A program made the translations under genes and the position numbers. A stretch of 64,000 nt of DNA from Metopolophium dirhodum (lineage: Eukaryota > Arthropoda > Insecta > Hemiptera > Aphididae). The DNA lies in NCBI RefSeq assembly GCF_019925205.1, contig NC_083560.1, positions 100,406,083-100,470,082 on the forward strand, written 5' to 3'. The notes beneath the pieces are model-generated. The model made no database searches, was not told the origin of the DNA, and was given only the letters and a program-made list of their open reading frames with translations. This document shows positions 12,725 through 25,298 of this stretch, piece by piece; the first letter of the stretch is position 1; each line of letters starts with the position of its first letter.

Positions 12725-14180
12725 TTTTAGATTCTGAGCGATGCGATGAATGTATTGATTTTATAATGATGTGTGTTTTTTTTGTGTTTGTCATCACCTT
12801 TTAGGACAGTAAAAGTGCTTGGATTTTCTTCAACAGTAATTTTTCTGATAGGAAAGTGCATCTAGTTGGTACTGATGGCGTGAAAAAACAAAAGAAAAAT
12901 TAAGGAATAACGGGAATTTTTACGCAAAATCTGTTTCGAGAAAGTCGATTTTGGTTTTTGGTGTAACTCTAAGACAAATAACCGTAGATATACATGAAAT
13001 TTTGACTGAATGTTTATACTAGCATTTTCTATACACCATAACATTTTCCAAATATTTTGACTTATTTTGAGCTGTTTACGGAATTTTTAGTTTCCGTTTT
13101 TTTTTTAGTTTTTATTTCTATAAATATCAAAAAAATTTTATTTGTTGGTTAAAAAAGCTTGAAAATTTAATAGAAGGCTCCTAGGTTATTGTTTCAAAGG
13201 CAGATGAAAAAAATTAAAAATCCTTTGTCACAGTTTTTATTTATAAGCATTTAAAGTTCAAATCTTAATAAAATACAGAAATATCACGAAAATTAGCAAA
13301 TTATTTTGAGTTGAGAATTCATAACAATTTTACTTTTTAAATCTAAGATTTGAAAATGTAATACAAGATTCCTCATAAGTTTGTCTACTTTTATCATAAA
13401 AAAAGTCTACAAGAAAGTCAAATTAAATGTTTATGAACGTTTGAAATTCATATTTTTACAACATTTGATTTTCACTCGATTTCTCATTTAGCGATTTTGT
13501 TGTTATTCAAAAATGAATAACTGTAAATACATGAAAATTTTACTGAATGTTTATTTTTTCATTTTCTATACACCATAAAATTTTGAAAAAATTTTGACTT
13601 TTTTTGAGCTGTTTACGGACATTGTCAGTTATCAATTTTTTTAATTTTTTTTTCTATAAATATCAATAAAATTTTATTTGTTTGGTAAAAAGCGTGAAAA
13701 TTTAATACAAGGCTCCTGGTATATTGTTACAATAGCAGTTGAAAAATATTAAAAATACATAGCACAATTTTTTTTTATAATTATTTAAAGTTAAAATCTT
13801 GACAAAATTTATCAAATTTAAAATTTAACAATTTTTTTGTAGTTAAAAATTTATAAAATGTTCAACTTTTATAGCTAAGGATTGAAAATTGAAAACAAGG
13901 CTCTTAGGCTCCACGTAAATAGATTATAAATAAATTACTTTATCCACAATAATATCCTATGCAGTAATCTATATCTATATATTCTATATATTAATACTAT
14001 ATTCTATATAGTAATAAATATACTTGGTAATACCATAGGCTGACTGACTGTTTTCGCTCAGAATCGTTTTTCTTATACAATTATATTATATCATTGAATT
14101 CAAATTTAACACCATCTATGACAGTGACCCACTTGTAACCTACTGTACAGCAGAGTGACATCCACTTACCCACCTTTTTT
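12725..14180 (+). repeat. Full-length member of the A+T-rich family (about 1.45 kb)
   Basis: Begins TTTTAGATTCTGAGCGATGC and ends with the signature CAGCAGAGTGACATCCACTT followed by ACCCACC. About 130 bp before the 3' end is CGCTCAGAATCG, the inverse of the 5' AGATTCTGAGCG. The body contains two diverged copies of a unit of roughly 500 bp: 'taaatatcaaaaaaattttatttgttggt' near 13130 and a matching line near 13660, each followed by 'gaaaatttaata..aggctcc'. No long frame, tail or retrotransposon motif is visible. Confidence 0.75.
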
Positions 14181-14772
14181 CAGTAATAATATTAGAAATA
14201 CATTTTTAATTGTAGAATTGTATTAACCTATTGACTAGTCTAATTTTAAATTTATTTTATTAATTTTTATTTAATTTTTTTGTCACTTATCAACTAATAA
14301 AAATTTATATGAAATATAAAGTGTAGGTATAAAATAATTTGAAAGAAAATGACAAGTAGAAAACCATTTGAACTTTTTTGAAGCAGCTAATTTTCTTGTA
14401 GTCCACACTTAAAATGTAATTTGATGCCTGAAAATGTTAAGTAATATTATTTATTCGGTACTCGTGTAGAATTTTTCTACAGAAAAATATGACATACCTA
14501 CTCTTCTATGTGTTATATTTTTATTAAATTTTATTACTGGAAAGTAACTGTAGCTTGAGTTATTAAGACGTTAATAGCTAAGTATCAATTATCCTTTAGT
14601 TATTAAATTATTTTAGTTTGTGTTGTGTCCTTCCACCTCGCCGTGTTCAGCAACAGATATGTTAGACCACCAACCAAAAGAGAATGGTGGTGGTCAATAA
14701 TTTAAACACAACACGACAATTGTCAATATATTTTAAGTTTTCTGGGAAAACGTACTAAAATACTTATGAATG

Positions 14773-14935
14773 ATGATCATTATCTATGTTTTCTCGATGG
14801 TTTTTTACGATATTTTAATTTTTAAGTTAGTTATGAGCATTTTTAAATATTGATATTTTACATCCTCATAATTCACTTAAAAATTTAAATATCGTACAAA
14901 ACCAATTAAAGAACACAGATAATGTTCTTACCTAA
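14773..14935. repeat. Imperfect palindrome, relative of the one at 24.6-25.2 kb
   Basis: Arms at about 14773-14842 and 14867-14935 pair ('attatctatgtt..ggttttttacgatatttt' against its reverse complement). The outer sequence, including 'aggtcaattcactcta' near 14950, is shared with the palindrome at 24574-25231, so the two belong to one family of foldback-like elements. Confidence 0.55.
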
Positions 14936-15360
14936 AGTCTGATAACAGGTCAATTCACTCTAATAAATAAGTATAATAAACTACACTTTTTTGGTATTCT
15001 TATTTGAACTGTAATGCAAAAAGAATATTGGGGTTAGGGACTTTAAGTTGGCCCAGTGGCTATAGCTTACTTATAAATATATTATATTTATGCCCGTACG
15101 AAATTTGAGTCCTAAAACTGCCCCTGCAGACAGCAGGTCGTACGTGCTTATGACTGAGACAACAAATAGCGTCCTATAGCTAATATTAAAATGGTTAAAT
15201 GGTGGTACAAGTACACAGTTTTAAATATAATTATGTAGGTTAAATATACTTTAACTATACTAAATCAAGGGATTTATTTGATAAGAAATTATAAAATTTT
15301 CATAATTTTAAATTCTGAGTGGATCATATTTACGAACATATTCAATTTCCAATTTTTGTA

Positions 15361-15850
15361 GTCTTAGATTCTGAGTGAAACAATGAATGTATTGATTTTA
15401 CAATGATGTGTGTTTTTCTAAAAAAATTTTTTTTTATTTTTTGGTTACAGAATAAGCTATTTACGTGGATCCTTGTTTTAAATTTTCAATCCTTGAATAT
15501 TTTATACGTTTTTAACTACAAAATCATTTTTTAATTTTAAATTTGATACATTTGTTAAAATTCGAACTTTACACACTTATAAAAACAAATTGTGCATAGG
15601 TATGTGTTTTTAATATTTTTCAACCGCTGTCCGCTGTTGTAACAATATATATAAATATATCAGGAATCTTGTATTAAATTTCCACACGTTTTGACCCAAC
15701 AAAATCAATTTTATTGATATTTATAAAAAAAAAAAAACAAAAAAAATTGTATCATTGAGTTCGAATTTAACACACCATCCATAACAATGACCCATTTGTA
15801 ACCTGCTGTGCAGCAGAGTGACATCCGCTTACCCGCTTACATCTTTTTGA
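15361..15850 (+). repeat. Internally deleted A+T-rich family copy (about 0.5 kb)
   Basis: Has the 5' signature (TTAGATTCTGAGTGAAAC) and the 3' signature (CAGCAGAGTGACATCCGCTT then ACCCGC) but only about 490 bp in total. The subterminal CGCTCAGAATCG region is missing; the body keeps one copy of the internal unit, in inverted order relative to the full-length element. Confidence 0.6.
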
Positions 15851-16485
15851 AGTTTCTTTTTGGTAAATGTAAAGTTTATACATTATTTTAAGGGTCCTCC
15901 ATACTACTGAATTCTAAGGAACTTCTTATAGGCAACTTCTTATACATTCGGCAATCAGCTTTGTCGTTTTATTAGTCGTAAATTATCGTTAATTAATAGT
16001 AGTAACCCGCATAGAACAATGCCTACTCACCACCAAGCCCATAGATACTAGTCAGACGTTGGTCGCGGCGGTCACGCGATGTCTTCTTGAAATAAGTTCC
16101 GTTCATTGTTTCCGTGCGTAATGATAACAATAATAGTCACTTCGACCGTTCCGCGTGAACATTTAAAAAAACCATGCGTAACCAGGATTTTTTCAAGGGG
16201 GGTGTCCGCCAGTAGCGTATACAGTTGTTCCCCAAATTTCAGATGACATATATATATTTAGATAAAAATCACATATAATTTTGGTAGTTATAAAATATGT
16301 AATTTATTAGGTATACGGGAAAAGTATTATACTAAGTTTATAATGATATATTGATGATATAATATAAGTAGGTACCACAAAATTTACAACTTTATAATAA
16401 TAAAAAGAACCCAACCCAATTCAAATACAATTAAAATCCATGATATAGATTGTAAATCTAATTACTGATCGTGTAATGTTATAAA

Positions 16486-17470
16486 TAAAACGGAAACTAT
16501 TAAATATTTAGGTATTACATTTGATCAACACCTAAAATGAGATACACACATAAATAACACAATAATGAAACTACGGAAAATACACTATCTGTTCATTAAC
16601 GCAAGAAAATGCCTAAATAACCAGGCTCTACGTTTGACATACTTTGCCATGACACAATCTATTATACAATACGGAATAACCGCCTGGGGTGGCTTAGGTA
16701 TTATAGGAAGCAATAAAATATTCTGAGCTCAAAAAAGCATAATTAAAATAATTTTAAGATAACGAAAAACATATCCCACTATTCCCACTAAAGATCTATT
16801 TACTGAATTTAAAGTTTTTACGACGCAACAATTATTCTACAGAAATGCCCTATATTACTCGTACGAATTTAATTTAATAGAGTTTAAACCTAGATACTAT
16901 AACACACGTCAAAAAATCAACTTAGAAATATCTACTGTTCGTATATTGAAATCTAGTCGATGTTTTTCGCAAGTGGGTCTGGAATTATTAAACAATATTC
17001 CGCTGCAAATTATTAATAGCACGTCTTACAAAATATATAAACAATCTATTAAATTATGGTTGTTAAATAATACTAGTGACCTACACCCTATGTAATATAC
17101 CAGTGTACCTATATAATGTAGTCTGTTCATTTATGTATTCCATTTTTGATGTACTTCTTTATATTATATTTATTTATTGCAATTTATGCTTTAATTACTA
17201 TAGCTCTAATAAACAATTAGTTCTACAGGTATGTCTATTTATGTTTTTGAATTATAGTCAGATATGACGCAATTTTTCACGAAATATCTAAAATATTATA
17301 AAATTTATAAATGTATACCAACTTAGCTCTTAATAGTACTCCATCATCACCGATAAGTTGTTATCCTCAGAGGTGAGATGGGCCATCTAACCATGTTATA
17401 TATAATCATTGATTACTTATTGAAACTGTATTTTTCCTTTGGCCAATAAATATTATTATTATTATTATTA
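16486..17470 (+). mobile_element. 5'-truncated non-LTR retrotransposon (LINE), reverse-transcriptase C-terminal remnant
   Basis: Translation from 16486 reads ETIKYLGITFDQHLK, then ITAWGGLG near 16680 and RYYNTRQKINLE near 16890. This is the post-catalytic 'thumb' and C-terminal segment typical of Jockey/I-type LINE ORF2. In-frame stops (for example in place of the Trp after HLK) show it is dead. A 3' tail follows to a terminal (ATT)n run at about 17450-17470, as in LINEs that end in short tandem repeats. The remnant in the 24.1-kb region may be a related element. Confidence 0.8.
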
Positions 17471-17574
17471 CACAAGAATAAAATATTTATTATATTTTAA
17501 TGACATTATAATAACATTTATGTAATTGTATAGTTGCTATGGCCTATGTCGACAATTCTACGTCCAAATAAACT

Positions 17575-17921
17575 TTATATTTTGGGATCATTGTTTTTAA
17601 TGGGTGAAATGCTAGTATTCAATTTTGTATTTTCTACTTCGGCAAACAATTGAGTTGGGCTGTCATTTTGCATTTCAGAAATCACTGGTTTACAAATTGT
17701 AATAGAGTTTTGATCAAAATTACCGTTTTTTAATCCAAAATTAAATAATCAACATATTATAATATTATATTAAAACATCTAAATTATAAAAAAAACACTT
17801 ACGGAGTTTCGTCTTCATTTCGTTGTTTCACGGTGTGGGGGTTTCTAATTGAATTTATAAATCTTCTGTGTTTTTTTTTCGATAGTGGAATTTTTGTTTT
17901 TGGTGCATATTTTGGACTCAT
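17575..17921 (-). CDS. Small two-exon candidate gene, 92 residues, with a non-canonical acceptor
   Basis: Not recognised. Exon 1 is 17803-17921: it starts with ATG at 17921, reads MSPKYAPKTKIPLSKKKHRR and continues, and ends at a good donor (CC|GTAAGTG). Exon 2 is 17575-17734, about 68 bp further on, and ends with TAA at 17575-17577. The two join in phase (CC|A) only if the intron ends at TTTTGG rather than TTTTAG. Read that way the product is basic at its N-terminus, Ser/Asn-rich later, with no membrane segment. Without that splice, exon 2 is cut off by an in-frame TGA just upstream. So this is either a real gene with a non-canonical acceptor, a gene recently broken at the splice site, or a base error in this sequence. 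The clean frames and biased codon content argue that it was coding. Confidence 0.5.
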
Positions 17922-20628
17922 TTTAAAATAATATTTTAATAAAATAATAAAATTGAACTTGACTGGATGGTGGTTGACTGTCGAATAATGCTAACATTCG
18001 ATAGCCGAGGAAAATAATTTAGAAAAACAATTATACTTACCTAGTACCTACCTATATATAGTACCTAGCCAGTAGCCACCTAGGTATCCAAGAAACATAA
18101 TAATATAATACCCAACTCTAAATATATGTATTTACTATTACTAATATTAATATATTATTTTACTAAATTATAAGTATAGACGTTATCTGAACTTTTCTAG
18201 GAACGCGATAGTAATAATAATAATTGATATTGTGTATAGCGGGTACGGAGGAAACTCACCCGCACTCTCACGCACATGTCAGATACTATTTTGTGATTGC
18301 TAAAAAAATTTTTATAAAATAGAAATAAATGTAAATATAAATATTGTTGATATTATTATAATATTTTAATATTTTAATTATTATAATAATTGTGTTGTCC
18401 TCGAAGGATCAAGGAGACAAGGAGTTATTGGTAATTTCAGAGGAGAGCGTGTTAGCATTATACAGATTCAGATTATAATTATTTGGCACCCACTGAACTG
18501 ATTTTCAGCTTCGTGGCGTCTCAACACTGTCGACAGCCGTTACAAACAAATATAAAATTGTACATTTATACGTATAGCCTGCCGCAACCCGTAGGTATTA
18601 TACCTCGTTTTAATATTTCAACAATACATATAATAACGATATCGACTATGCCATACACGATATACATATAATGCCAACCAATAATACTTCGAGATAATTC
18701 GATGTGAACGATAAACAGGTACCTATATGGCTATATACAATATATGCAATACGTAATATGCGTAACGCACTAACGCTACGCACCGACAAGTAATACTTGT
18801 CATGACCCGCGACGGGAGCACCGCGTTGCAATATATTTCACGGACGACGATAATAATAATCATATTTATACGACCGAATTTAGTTATTACTTATTACTTA
18901 TAAGTTATAACTTATTATTACTAGACTGTATACATTCAAATATTGTTATACCTTATATTTATTCGTTTCACATATTTTGTGTAAGTACATTTATATTTGT
19001 ATACGTTATATACGTTTTAAAAAAACCTAGTTATGCAGTAAAATAAAGTTTTATTTTTAATTACTATAATTTCAATTTTGAACTCGTTAGGTTGTGATTC
19101 GAATTTGTAGCTGATTCAGGTGATCCAACAACCTTTCGCTGTACCAACTCTTTTTTTTCAATTAACAAAACAAAATATGTTTTAAATATATGGGGCTTAT
19201 ATAAGAAAAAAACATTTACTTAACTTGACAATAAAATTAATTAACTCATAAATTACCTACTTCATATCACGGATAAAAATATAACTCACCAATTTACTTC
19301 TAAAAAAAAGTAACTCTTTATGTAACTTACTTAAAAATTACTTAACTTAAACTTTTTAACTTATTAATACTCAGCTTTTGCCAGCACTAATAAGGTATAA
19401 TATAGTAATAACAAATGTTGTAATACATTGAATTGTCAACTTTCAAATGGCACCTAGGATCCAAAGTCAAATTACACGATTACTTCAACGTTAAATGCTC
19501 AATGCGTACCTACCAATATTATGATACTATTATATTATATTGTTTAAGAATATGAATAACCCATTCCATAGTACATAATATTTACCAACAAATAATAATT
19601 ATCAGTTACAGTTGAACAGTTTTATAGCATACTATTGCTGTGCATGTATATAACATTATGTTATGATGTAATCGCTTTTTAAAGTGAATATATTATATAA
19701 TTTAAAAAACAAATTTTTACACCTCCTGCGGGCTCATCTGGCGGGTTCGAAATCGAAGAATTATACACGATGCCAACATAGCTGGAGAGTATGAGGGGCG
19801 GGGACTACGTCCGTCACTCGATCGCTACGTGCAGCATATATATAATATATAATAATATGTAGGTACTCGCGCGTTCGTATACAGTTTCGTCTATATATCT
19901 ATATCCCGTCTATTGCTGTGTGCCTATATAGCTGCACGGTTATAACTTAAAAACGCGCGCGTGTATATACTATGTAATATTATGCATAGGTATATAGCAG
20001 TGAGTTTTTATGCACCAACTATTGTTTAATTCAAAATAATATTATAGAACGGTCACTGCACGGCGGGGCACGTGCATGTTGCGTACGGGACCGGAGTGCG
20101 GTGAGGGGACGCGGTATTCGGTGTGCGGCGAGAGGAGTATTAGATGCCTATAATACGTCTATAGGTATACTGCGTTACAATAGCGGTACCTACAGCACGG
20201 GTAACAGACGAATATTTGAACTGTGCGGAGGTCGGTGGGTAGGTGGTAGGCGCACGGAGGGGAAAAAAAACCATGAACTGTTTTCAAATAATAATAATAT
20301 AATATGCTTAGGCCTATGCAACGTACCTACTACGGCCGCCTAGAACATTGTATAATATATTATAATTTTCGTTATTATCGCTCGTGCGACTGTTTCGGAT
20401 AGACGTGCGCGGTGCATAGGCATATAATATTGTAGGTATAGTATATCTAACTCTAACAGGCAGTGCAGTTGCAACAATATTTTATTTCATATAGGTATCC
20501 CATCCGCCTAATATTATTATTTTCTTCCTGATAAAATATATTGCGTGAAATAATATTATACACGTTTGTAAAGTTAGAAATCATACGAATAAAATATTCG
20601 TGCGGTCGCGGTCGGCGGCGACAACATC
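17922..20628. other. Intergenic region with G+C-richer 3' part
   Basis: No gene supported. A stretch near 19260-19400 is built of repeated 'taacttact..taactt' type words, a low-complexity element also echoed near 58.9-59.4 kb. From about 19720 to 20620 the G+C content and CpG count rise (for example CGCGCG near 19950 and GCGGTCGCGGTCGGCGGCGA just before the next start codon). This is consistent with the promoter region of the coiled-coil gene at 20629. Short frames here are not convincing. Confidence 0.45.
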
Positions 20629-23387
20629 ATGTCCAGCTCTAATGAGATAGAGGAAAATTTTGAAACACTCAAGGATGTGAGTCGAGTGTATTATTTCAAG
20701 CGTTAACTACCTACATGTTTTTATTTTTTAACCAAATTTGTATACTCGACTACCTGCATTAAATATTACCTGTATAATCGTATACTTAATTAATTACGTG
20801 ACTAACTAACTGATGTTTAAAATATTATACTTTTATTTTTTATAGCTGTCCACCACCATGAGCAAAGCGATTGAACAACTCGAACAGCAGCAGTCCAAAT
20901 TGGAAAAGGACAATAAGAGGCTCAACGACACCAACGATAAGTTGCTTGAAATTACCAAGAAACAGCGATTGATGGTAGGCTCGTCGGGAGAATCAAGAGG
21001 TAAGACAAGAGGTGTCTTAAACAAGTACCTACAACAACAAATGTTGTTGAGTTTCGAAGAGTTGCAGTACAAACTGCTATACAGGCAATATGCATACTAA
21101 TACACTATATACCTATTATATTGGTCGTATCCAAAGTACAACTGTACAAGGTTTAACATATCGAAAAAAAATCGTTATTTTTTAAAGATAGGGAGTTTAA
21201 TCAAATTACATTGTATGTATACACACAAATGAATATAAAACATTTAATTTTAAAAAAATTTCCGGACATTTTGACTGTGTGGAGGGGGGCTCTGTTACAC
21301 TCTACCTAATAAATACGTCCCTGCATAGGGCATACTTACTTATTATTATTTATTATTAGGGCTCTTATATAAATTCCCTATAAAATACCGAAAATGTCCT
21401 ATAAATGATATTAAATAAATTCAAATTATTATGTAAAATTCATAATAATTTGAATAGTTTTTAGTACGTTTATAATTATAAATATAAAAAAATTATATAA
21501 TAGTATCGCTCAATAAGAAAATACTCCGATAAAATTTGATCATTTGTATGCAATCAAATTGGCGACATAAATGTTGTGACGTAAAGATAAATTTCAGCCT
21601 TGTCTAATTTAAAACCGGATTACCTGATGTTAAGTTAAAAATGAAAATAATTTATATTACATAGTTACATAATTTATATTACCTACTCATATATCAATGA
21701 AGTCAATATTTTAGTCATAATATGAGAAATAGGACAAAAATGTCCTAAAAAATTTGTTGTTAGAACACCGTGTATTTGACACGAATTTGTAGCTTGGAAA
21801 TCTTCGCGTAAAAAATTCCAAAAAAAAATTTTTATTGAAATTCGTGCCCTATTTGTTATTATTATAGGTTATATTCCAACACTAGCTAAAATTACTATTT
21901 TTATTCAAATAAAAAAATACTTATTGCCATGTTCTAGGACTTGTAAAGTATGTATAATAATATTATGTTTTAATGTTTATAATATCAATAAATAATAATA
22001 AAAAAAAATTTCAGTCCAATTAAAATTAACAGTTTTGTCGGTTTCCATAGATACTACCTGTATAAATGTATATACCTAGATAAACTGTGGTATTGTACAC
22101 TATATATTTTATAATTATTTATTATTAGGATTAATGAAATCGAAATGTCTTATAAACAATACAGTAATTATTTGAGTACCTATATAAAAATTAAAAATTT
22201 TCTGAAATTTTTGCAAAACGCAATAATTATAAATTTAGAAAATCTAGTTTGCATGTAAATAATACAAAAAAGCTATTTCTACTATATTTTAATATTGTTA
22301 GTTTAATTTAATTACCAATTAATTTTATCTTAAGAAAATGTATAGCTAAAAGACTGTTTCATTAATAGATTTCAAAATGTATAACAGCCAGTTATGTTAA
22401 TTTATTTAAATATAAATAAATATATATGAATATATCGCATGCCGCAGCAAAGAACGTTGTATCTTTGTTTTCTTTATTTTTTTATTTTTTTTTAAGTTGT
22501 CAACTCTTTTTGTGTAGTTCCCTCGAAGACGGAAGTATCTGTAATTTATTGTATAGAACGTCTTTGATTGTTTTATGCCACTATCAGTTTTGCGGGAACT
22601 ACACAAAAAAGTTAGAAAAATTGTGAAAACAGAGATACCTTTTTTGCTGCGGCGGGCAAAGTTATGTTTAAAGAAAAGTATTAATCAATTGTACGTTTTT
22701 TTCTCTTAAATACTAAATTTGTTATTAATAATATGAAATTTTATCTATCATTTTCAGAAGATATTACAAACAGATACCGTGTATCAATTTACAAGAAACT
22801 TGCCGAACTTGAAAAACAACTATTGCAAAATCAAAAAGCATTCACAGACGACTTCAATTTTGATGAAGCAAGTTAACCATTATCACAATGTTTACACTAT
22901 ATAAATCTTTATATTAATAATCTATGTCCATTTTTAGAAGGATCCTAAACTAATGTTAAAATTGAAAGTCCAAATTCACTCATTACTAGAGGAAAACAGA
23001 TCATTGAAAGACCAGCTTTCAGATTTTCAAAATTTGTATGATCGGGTACGTACCTTATATAATATAAATATATATTGATTTATTCATTTTATGTATGACT
23101 ACAACCTTGAACTTAAATTTACTATTGTTGATAATTTGATATGAATTAAATACACAAAATATTTTAACTTCAGTACAAGACTAATAATTGTGTTTAAATA
23201 GGTCAAGGCTGAAATCCAATCAGCGAACTCGAAGAATGCTAATAGTCAAATTGCTAATAATCAACAACAAGGAATTAGTGCAATGTACGCCTCTCCTACT
23301 ACCACCAGCTCACTTGGCCAAGATGATTTGCAACCACTTCAGGTAAACGTTATTGACAGTGATGTAGACGGATTGAAGGATAAGTAA
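20629..23387 (+). CDS. Coiled-coil protein of 201 residues, function unknown
   Basis: Five exons: 20629-20676, 20846-20999, 22758-22867, 22938-23045 and 23202-23387. They join in phase to 201 residues plus stop. Residues about 8-65 and 70-145 are heptad-rich, highly charged coiled coil (for example KAIEQLEQQQSKLEKDNKRL and ENRSLKDQLSDFQNLYDRV). The C-terminal 55 residues are Asn/Gln/Ser-rich and probably disordered. There is no signal peptide or membrane segment. The start is the first ATG after a CpG-rich stretch. The third intron has a GC donor (GAA|GCAAGT) and an ordinary AG acceptor; forcing a GT donor four bases later breaks the frame. A MITE sits in intron 2. It resembles small scaffold or adaptor coiled-coil proteins, but I cannot name the family. 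Confidence 0.8.
22437..22657. mobile_element. 221-bp MITE inside intron 2 of the coiled-coil gene
   Basis: Inverted ends: GCATGCCGCAGCAAAG at the left against GCCCGCCGCAGCAAAA (reverse complement of the right). The arms also share 'ttttgtgtagttccc' further in, so most of the element can fold back. The target duplication is unclear. No coding capacity; overlapping frames on both strands are palindrome by-products. Confidence 0.65.
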
Positions 23388-24129
23388 AGGAAAAAGTGTT
23401 CAAAATATGATAAGAATAGTTTTATATTAAGTTATGTATTTCTTTTTTTTTAGTCATTAGAATGCTTATAAAAACAAAATATTTTCATTATATTATGTTA
23501 CAAAAAATTATTTATCTGCATTGATCATTTTTGTTATTTTTTACATCCATAAGTTATAAGATATATACTTACTTAATTTAAGTAGTCGAGTAGACTGTTG
23601 GTACCCAAATAAATAAGTTGTATTCTTTTTTTTTTTAAATTTTTTATTATCTTTGTTCAAACATTAAATGTATTTTTAATAACTATTTGTATAAACTAAA
23701 CATTTAAAAATGTATTTATATTTGAAAAAATTAATAAAATATAATACAATTAAATCTTAAGAAATCATCATTATTATTTATCATATAATAAGAGGGGTTC
23801 CTGAAATTCTTAAAAACATTACCTGTGAAAAAAACTATGTAAGTTATAATTATAATAATACAATTATTATAAGATAGACTAGTATAATAGATGTATAAGA
23901 ATAAATTTAATCAATTAATAAAAAAACTGAAAAAATTGTAAAGGATTAACGAGAACCACCTTCTAGTGGTATATTTTAAATTTAAAAGAACTAGCTTTAG
24001 CATGAACGAAAAACCAAACCTTTTTTTTTCATTTTGGTGGAAACGAAAACTCTCTTTGTAATAACTACTTTTAAAATAAATAAATATAAAAAATATCCAT
24101 TTTCATAAACAATTGTTTTATCTACTGTA
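23388..24129. other. 3' flank of coiled-coil gene, A+T-rich
   Basis: Contains AATAAA at about 23609 (in 'caaataaataagttg'), a candidate polyadenylation signal for the coiled-coil gene. Otherwise only A+T-rich sequence with nothing recognised. Confidence 0.4.
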
Positions 24130-24590
24130 CGACATAGTTTCCGTAAGGGATGTTCAACTATAAAAACTCTGCCTATTTTCAATAATTACATTATTCAGCT
24201 GGATTCCAAATGGATACAATTTTCACCGATTTCAATAAAGCACTCTATAGTGTTGACCATTTGTTACTAATAAATAAATTATTGAAAACGTATGGGTTTT
24301 GCGACCCATTATTATTTCGGCTTATTTATTTTTTAACCAAATCCTATACATGTTCTCTCAGGTGTCCGCAGGTCAACAATCTTTCACCAACATTGTTTTA
24401 TTATTTATAAATTATATTCAATCAGTTATAATACACTATATTCTATTGTTTGATGATAGTGCCAAATTATTTTTAACAAAAATATTTATCCATGATTGAT
24501 GAATTCCTTTACAAGAAGATTCAAATAGTTTTAATAATTGGTGTTATTCAAATGGATTGTGTTAACAAATGCAAAATATTAAGAGGAAAC
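24130..24590 (+). mobile_element. LINE reverse-transcriptase fragment, degenerate
   Basis: Frames read FRKGCSTIKT near 24140, then MDTIFTDFNKALYSVDHLLL from 24210, then, after shifts, LSPTLF near 24380 and a DDSAKLFL / NSFNNWCYSNGL segment near 24450-24560. These follow the order of the RT fingers/palm of Jockey-like LINEs (GFRKGRST ... YTDFxKAFDxVDH ... QGSxLSP ... DDxK). The YxDD block is disrupted and several frames are needed, so it is inactive. Confidence 0.75.
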
Positions 24591-25231
24591 CATAACCATC
24601 TTACAAACACATAACATAGCATAATAGTACATTCTGAATAATTCATTTAACACTGTTATGTTTAATTTTAGAGTGAATTGACCTATTACTTAATTTGTAA
24701 GTAAGAATATTAGATAATATCTAGTTCAATGCTTCTCAATCTTTTTTACAACGACACCCTAATTTAGATCCATAAAAATGGCGACACATTTTAATGAGAA
24801 TATCTTTACAATCGTTTTATTTTATCTGTGGTTTTTGCCATCACTTCAAAACGCCATAATAACGTTATATTATATTTATACTTTGAGTTTTAAAATATGT
24901 GTATACAATATAAATAAACAATTTATTTGGCGACACATCGCTTTTGAACTACTAATCTAGTCAATAGCATTGGTTTTTTTATATTTTAATTCAAAAGCAA
25001 GTTATGAGCATATTCATTTAAAATACTCATAACTCACTTTAAAATTAAAATATTAAAAAAAAAACCAATGTCATTAACTAGATAATATTCTTATTTCTAA
25101 ATTTGGTAATAGGTAAATTCACTCTAAAGTTAAACATAACAGGGTTAAATAAATTAATCAGATCGTACAATTTGCTACAATTGTAATACTGTTATATGTT
25201 TGTAAGACGGAGACAATGAATTCTCTTAACA
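24574..25231. repeat. Large imperfect palindrome (foldback element) with a nested MITE
   Basis: The left arm (about 24574-24726) and right arm (about 25073-25231) are inverted copies. Both contain 'gttatgttta', 'ttagagtgaattgacctatta' (with differences) and 'aagaatatta'. The core at 24968-25070 is itself a near-perfect hairpin ending in 'attggttttttt'. The left side is interrupted by the hAT-like MITE at 24727-24954. The same family is present at 14773-14935. Confidence 0.65.
24727..24954. mobile_element. 228-bp hAT-like MITE nested in the palindrome
   Basis: The left end CAATGCTTCTCAATC resembles the hAT terminus CAxTGxTTCTCAA, and the right end reverse complement is TAGTAGTTCAAAAGCG. It is flanked by ATCTAGTT (24719-24726) and ATCTAGTC (24955-24962), a 7/8 match to an 8-bp target duplication. 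Its internal 'gcgacacat' words are inverted near each end. No transposase. Confidence 0.65.
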
Positions 25232-25298
25232 TTTATCAATGTTATATTGTATCGAAAAATCTAGTATTGAGTGTGATTATAAGCTTATTATTCTAATA

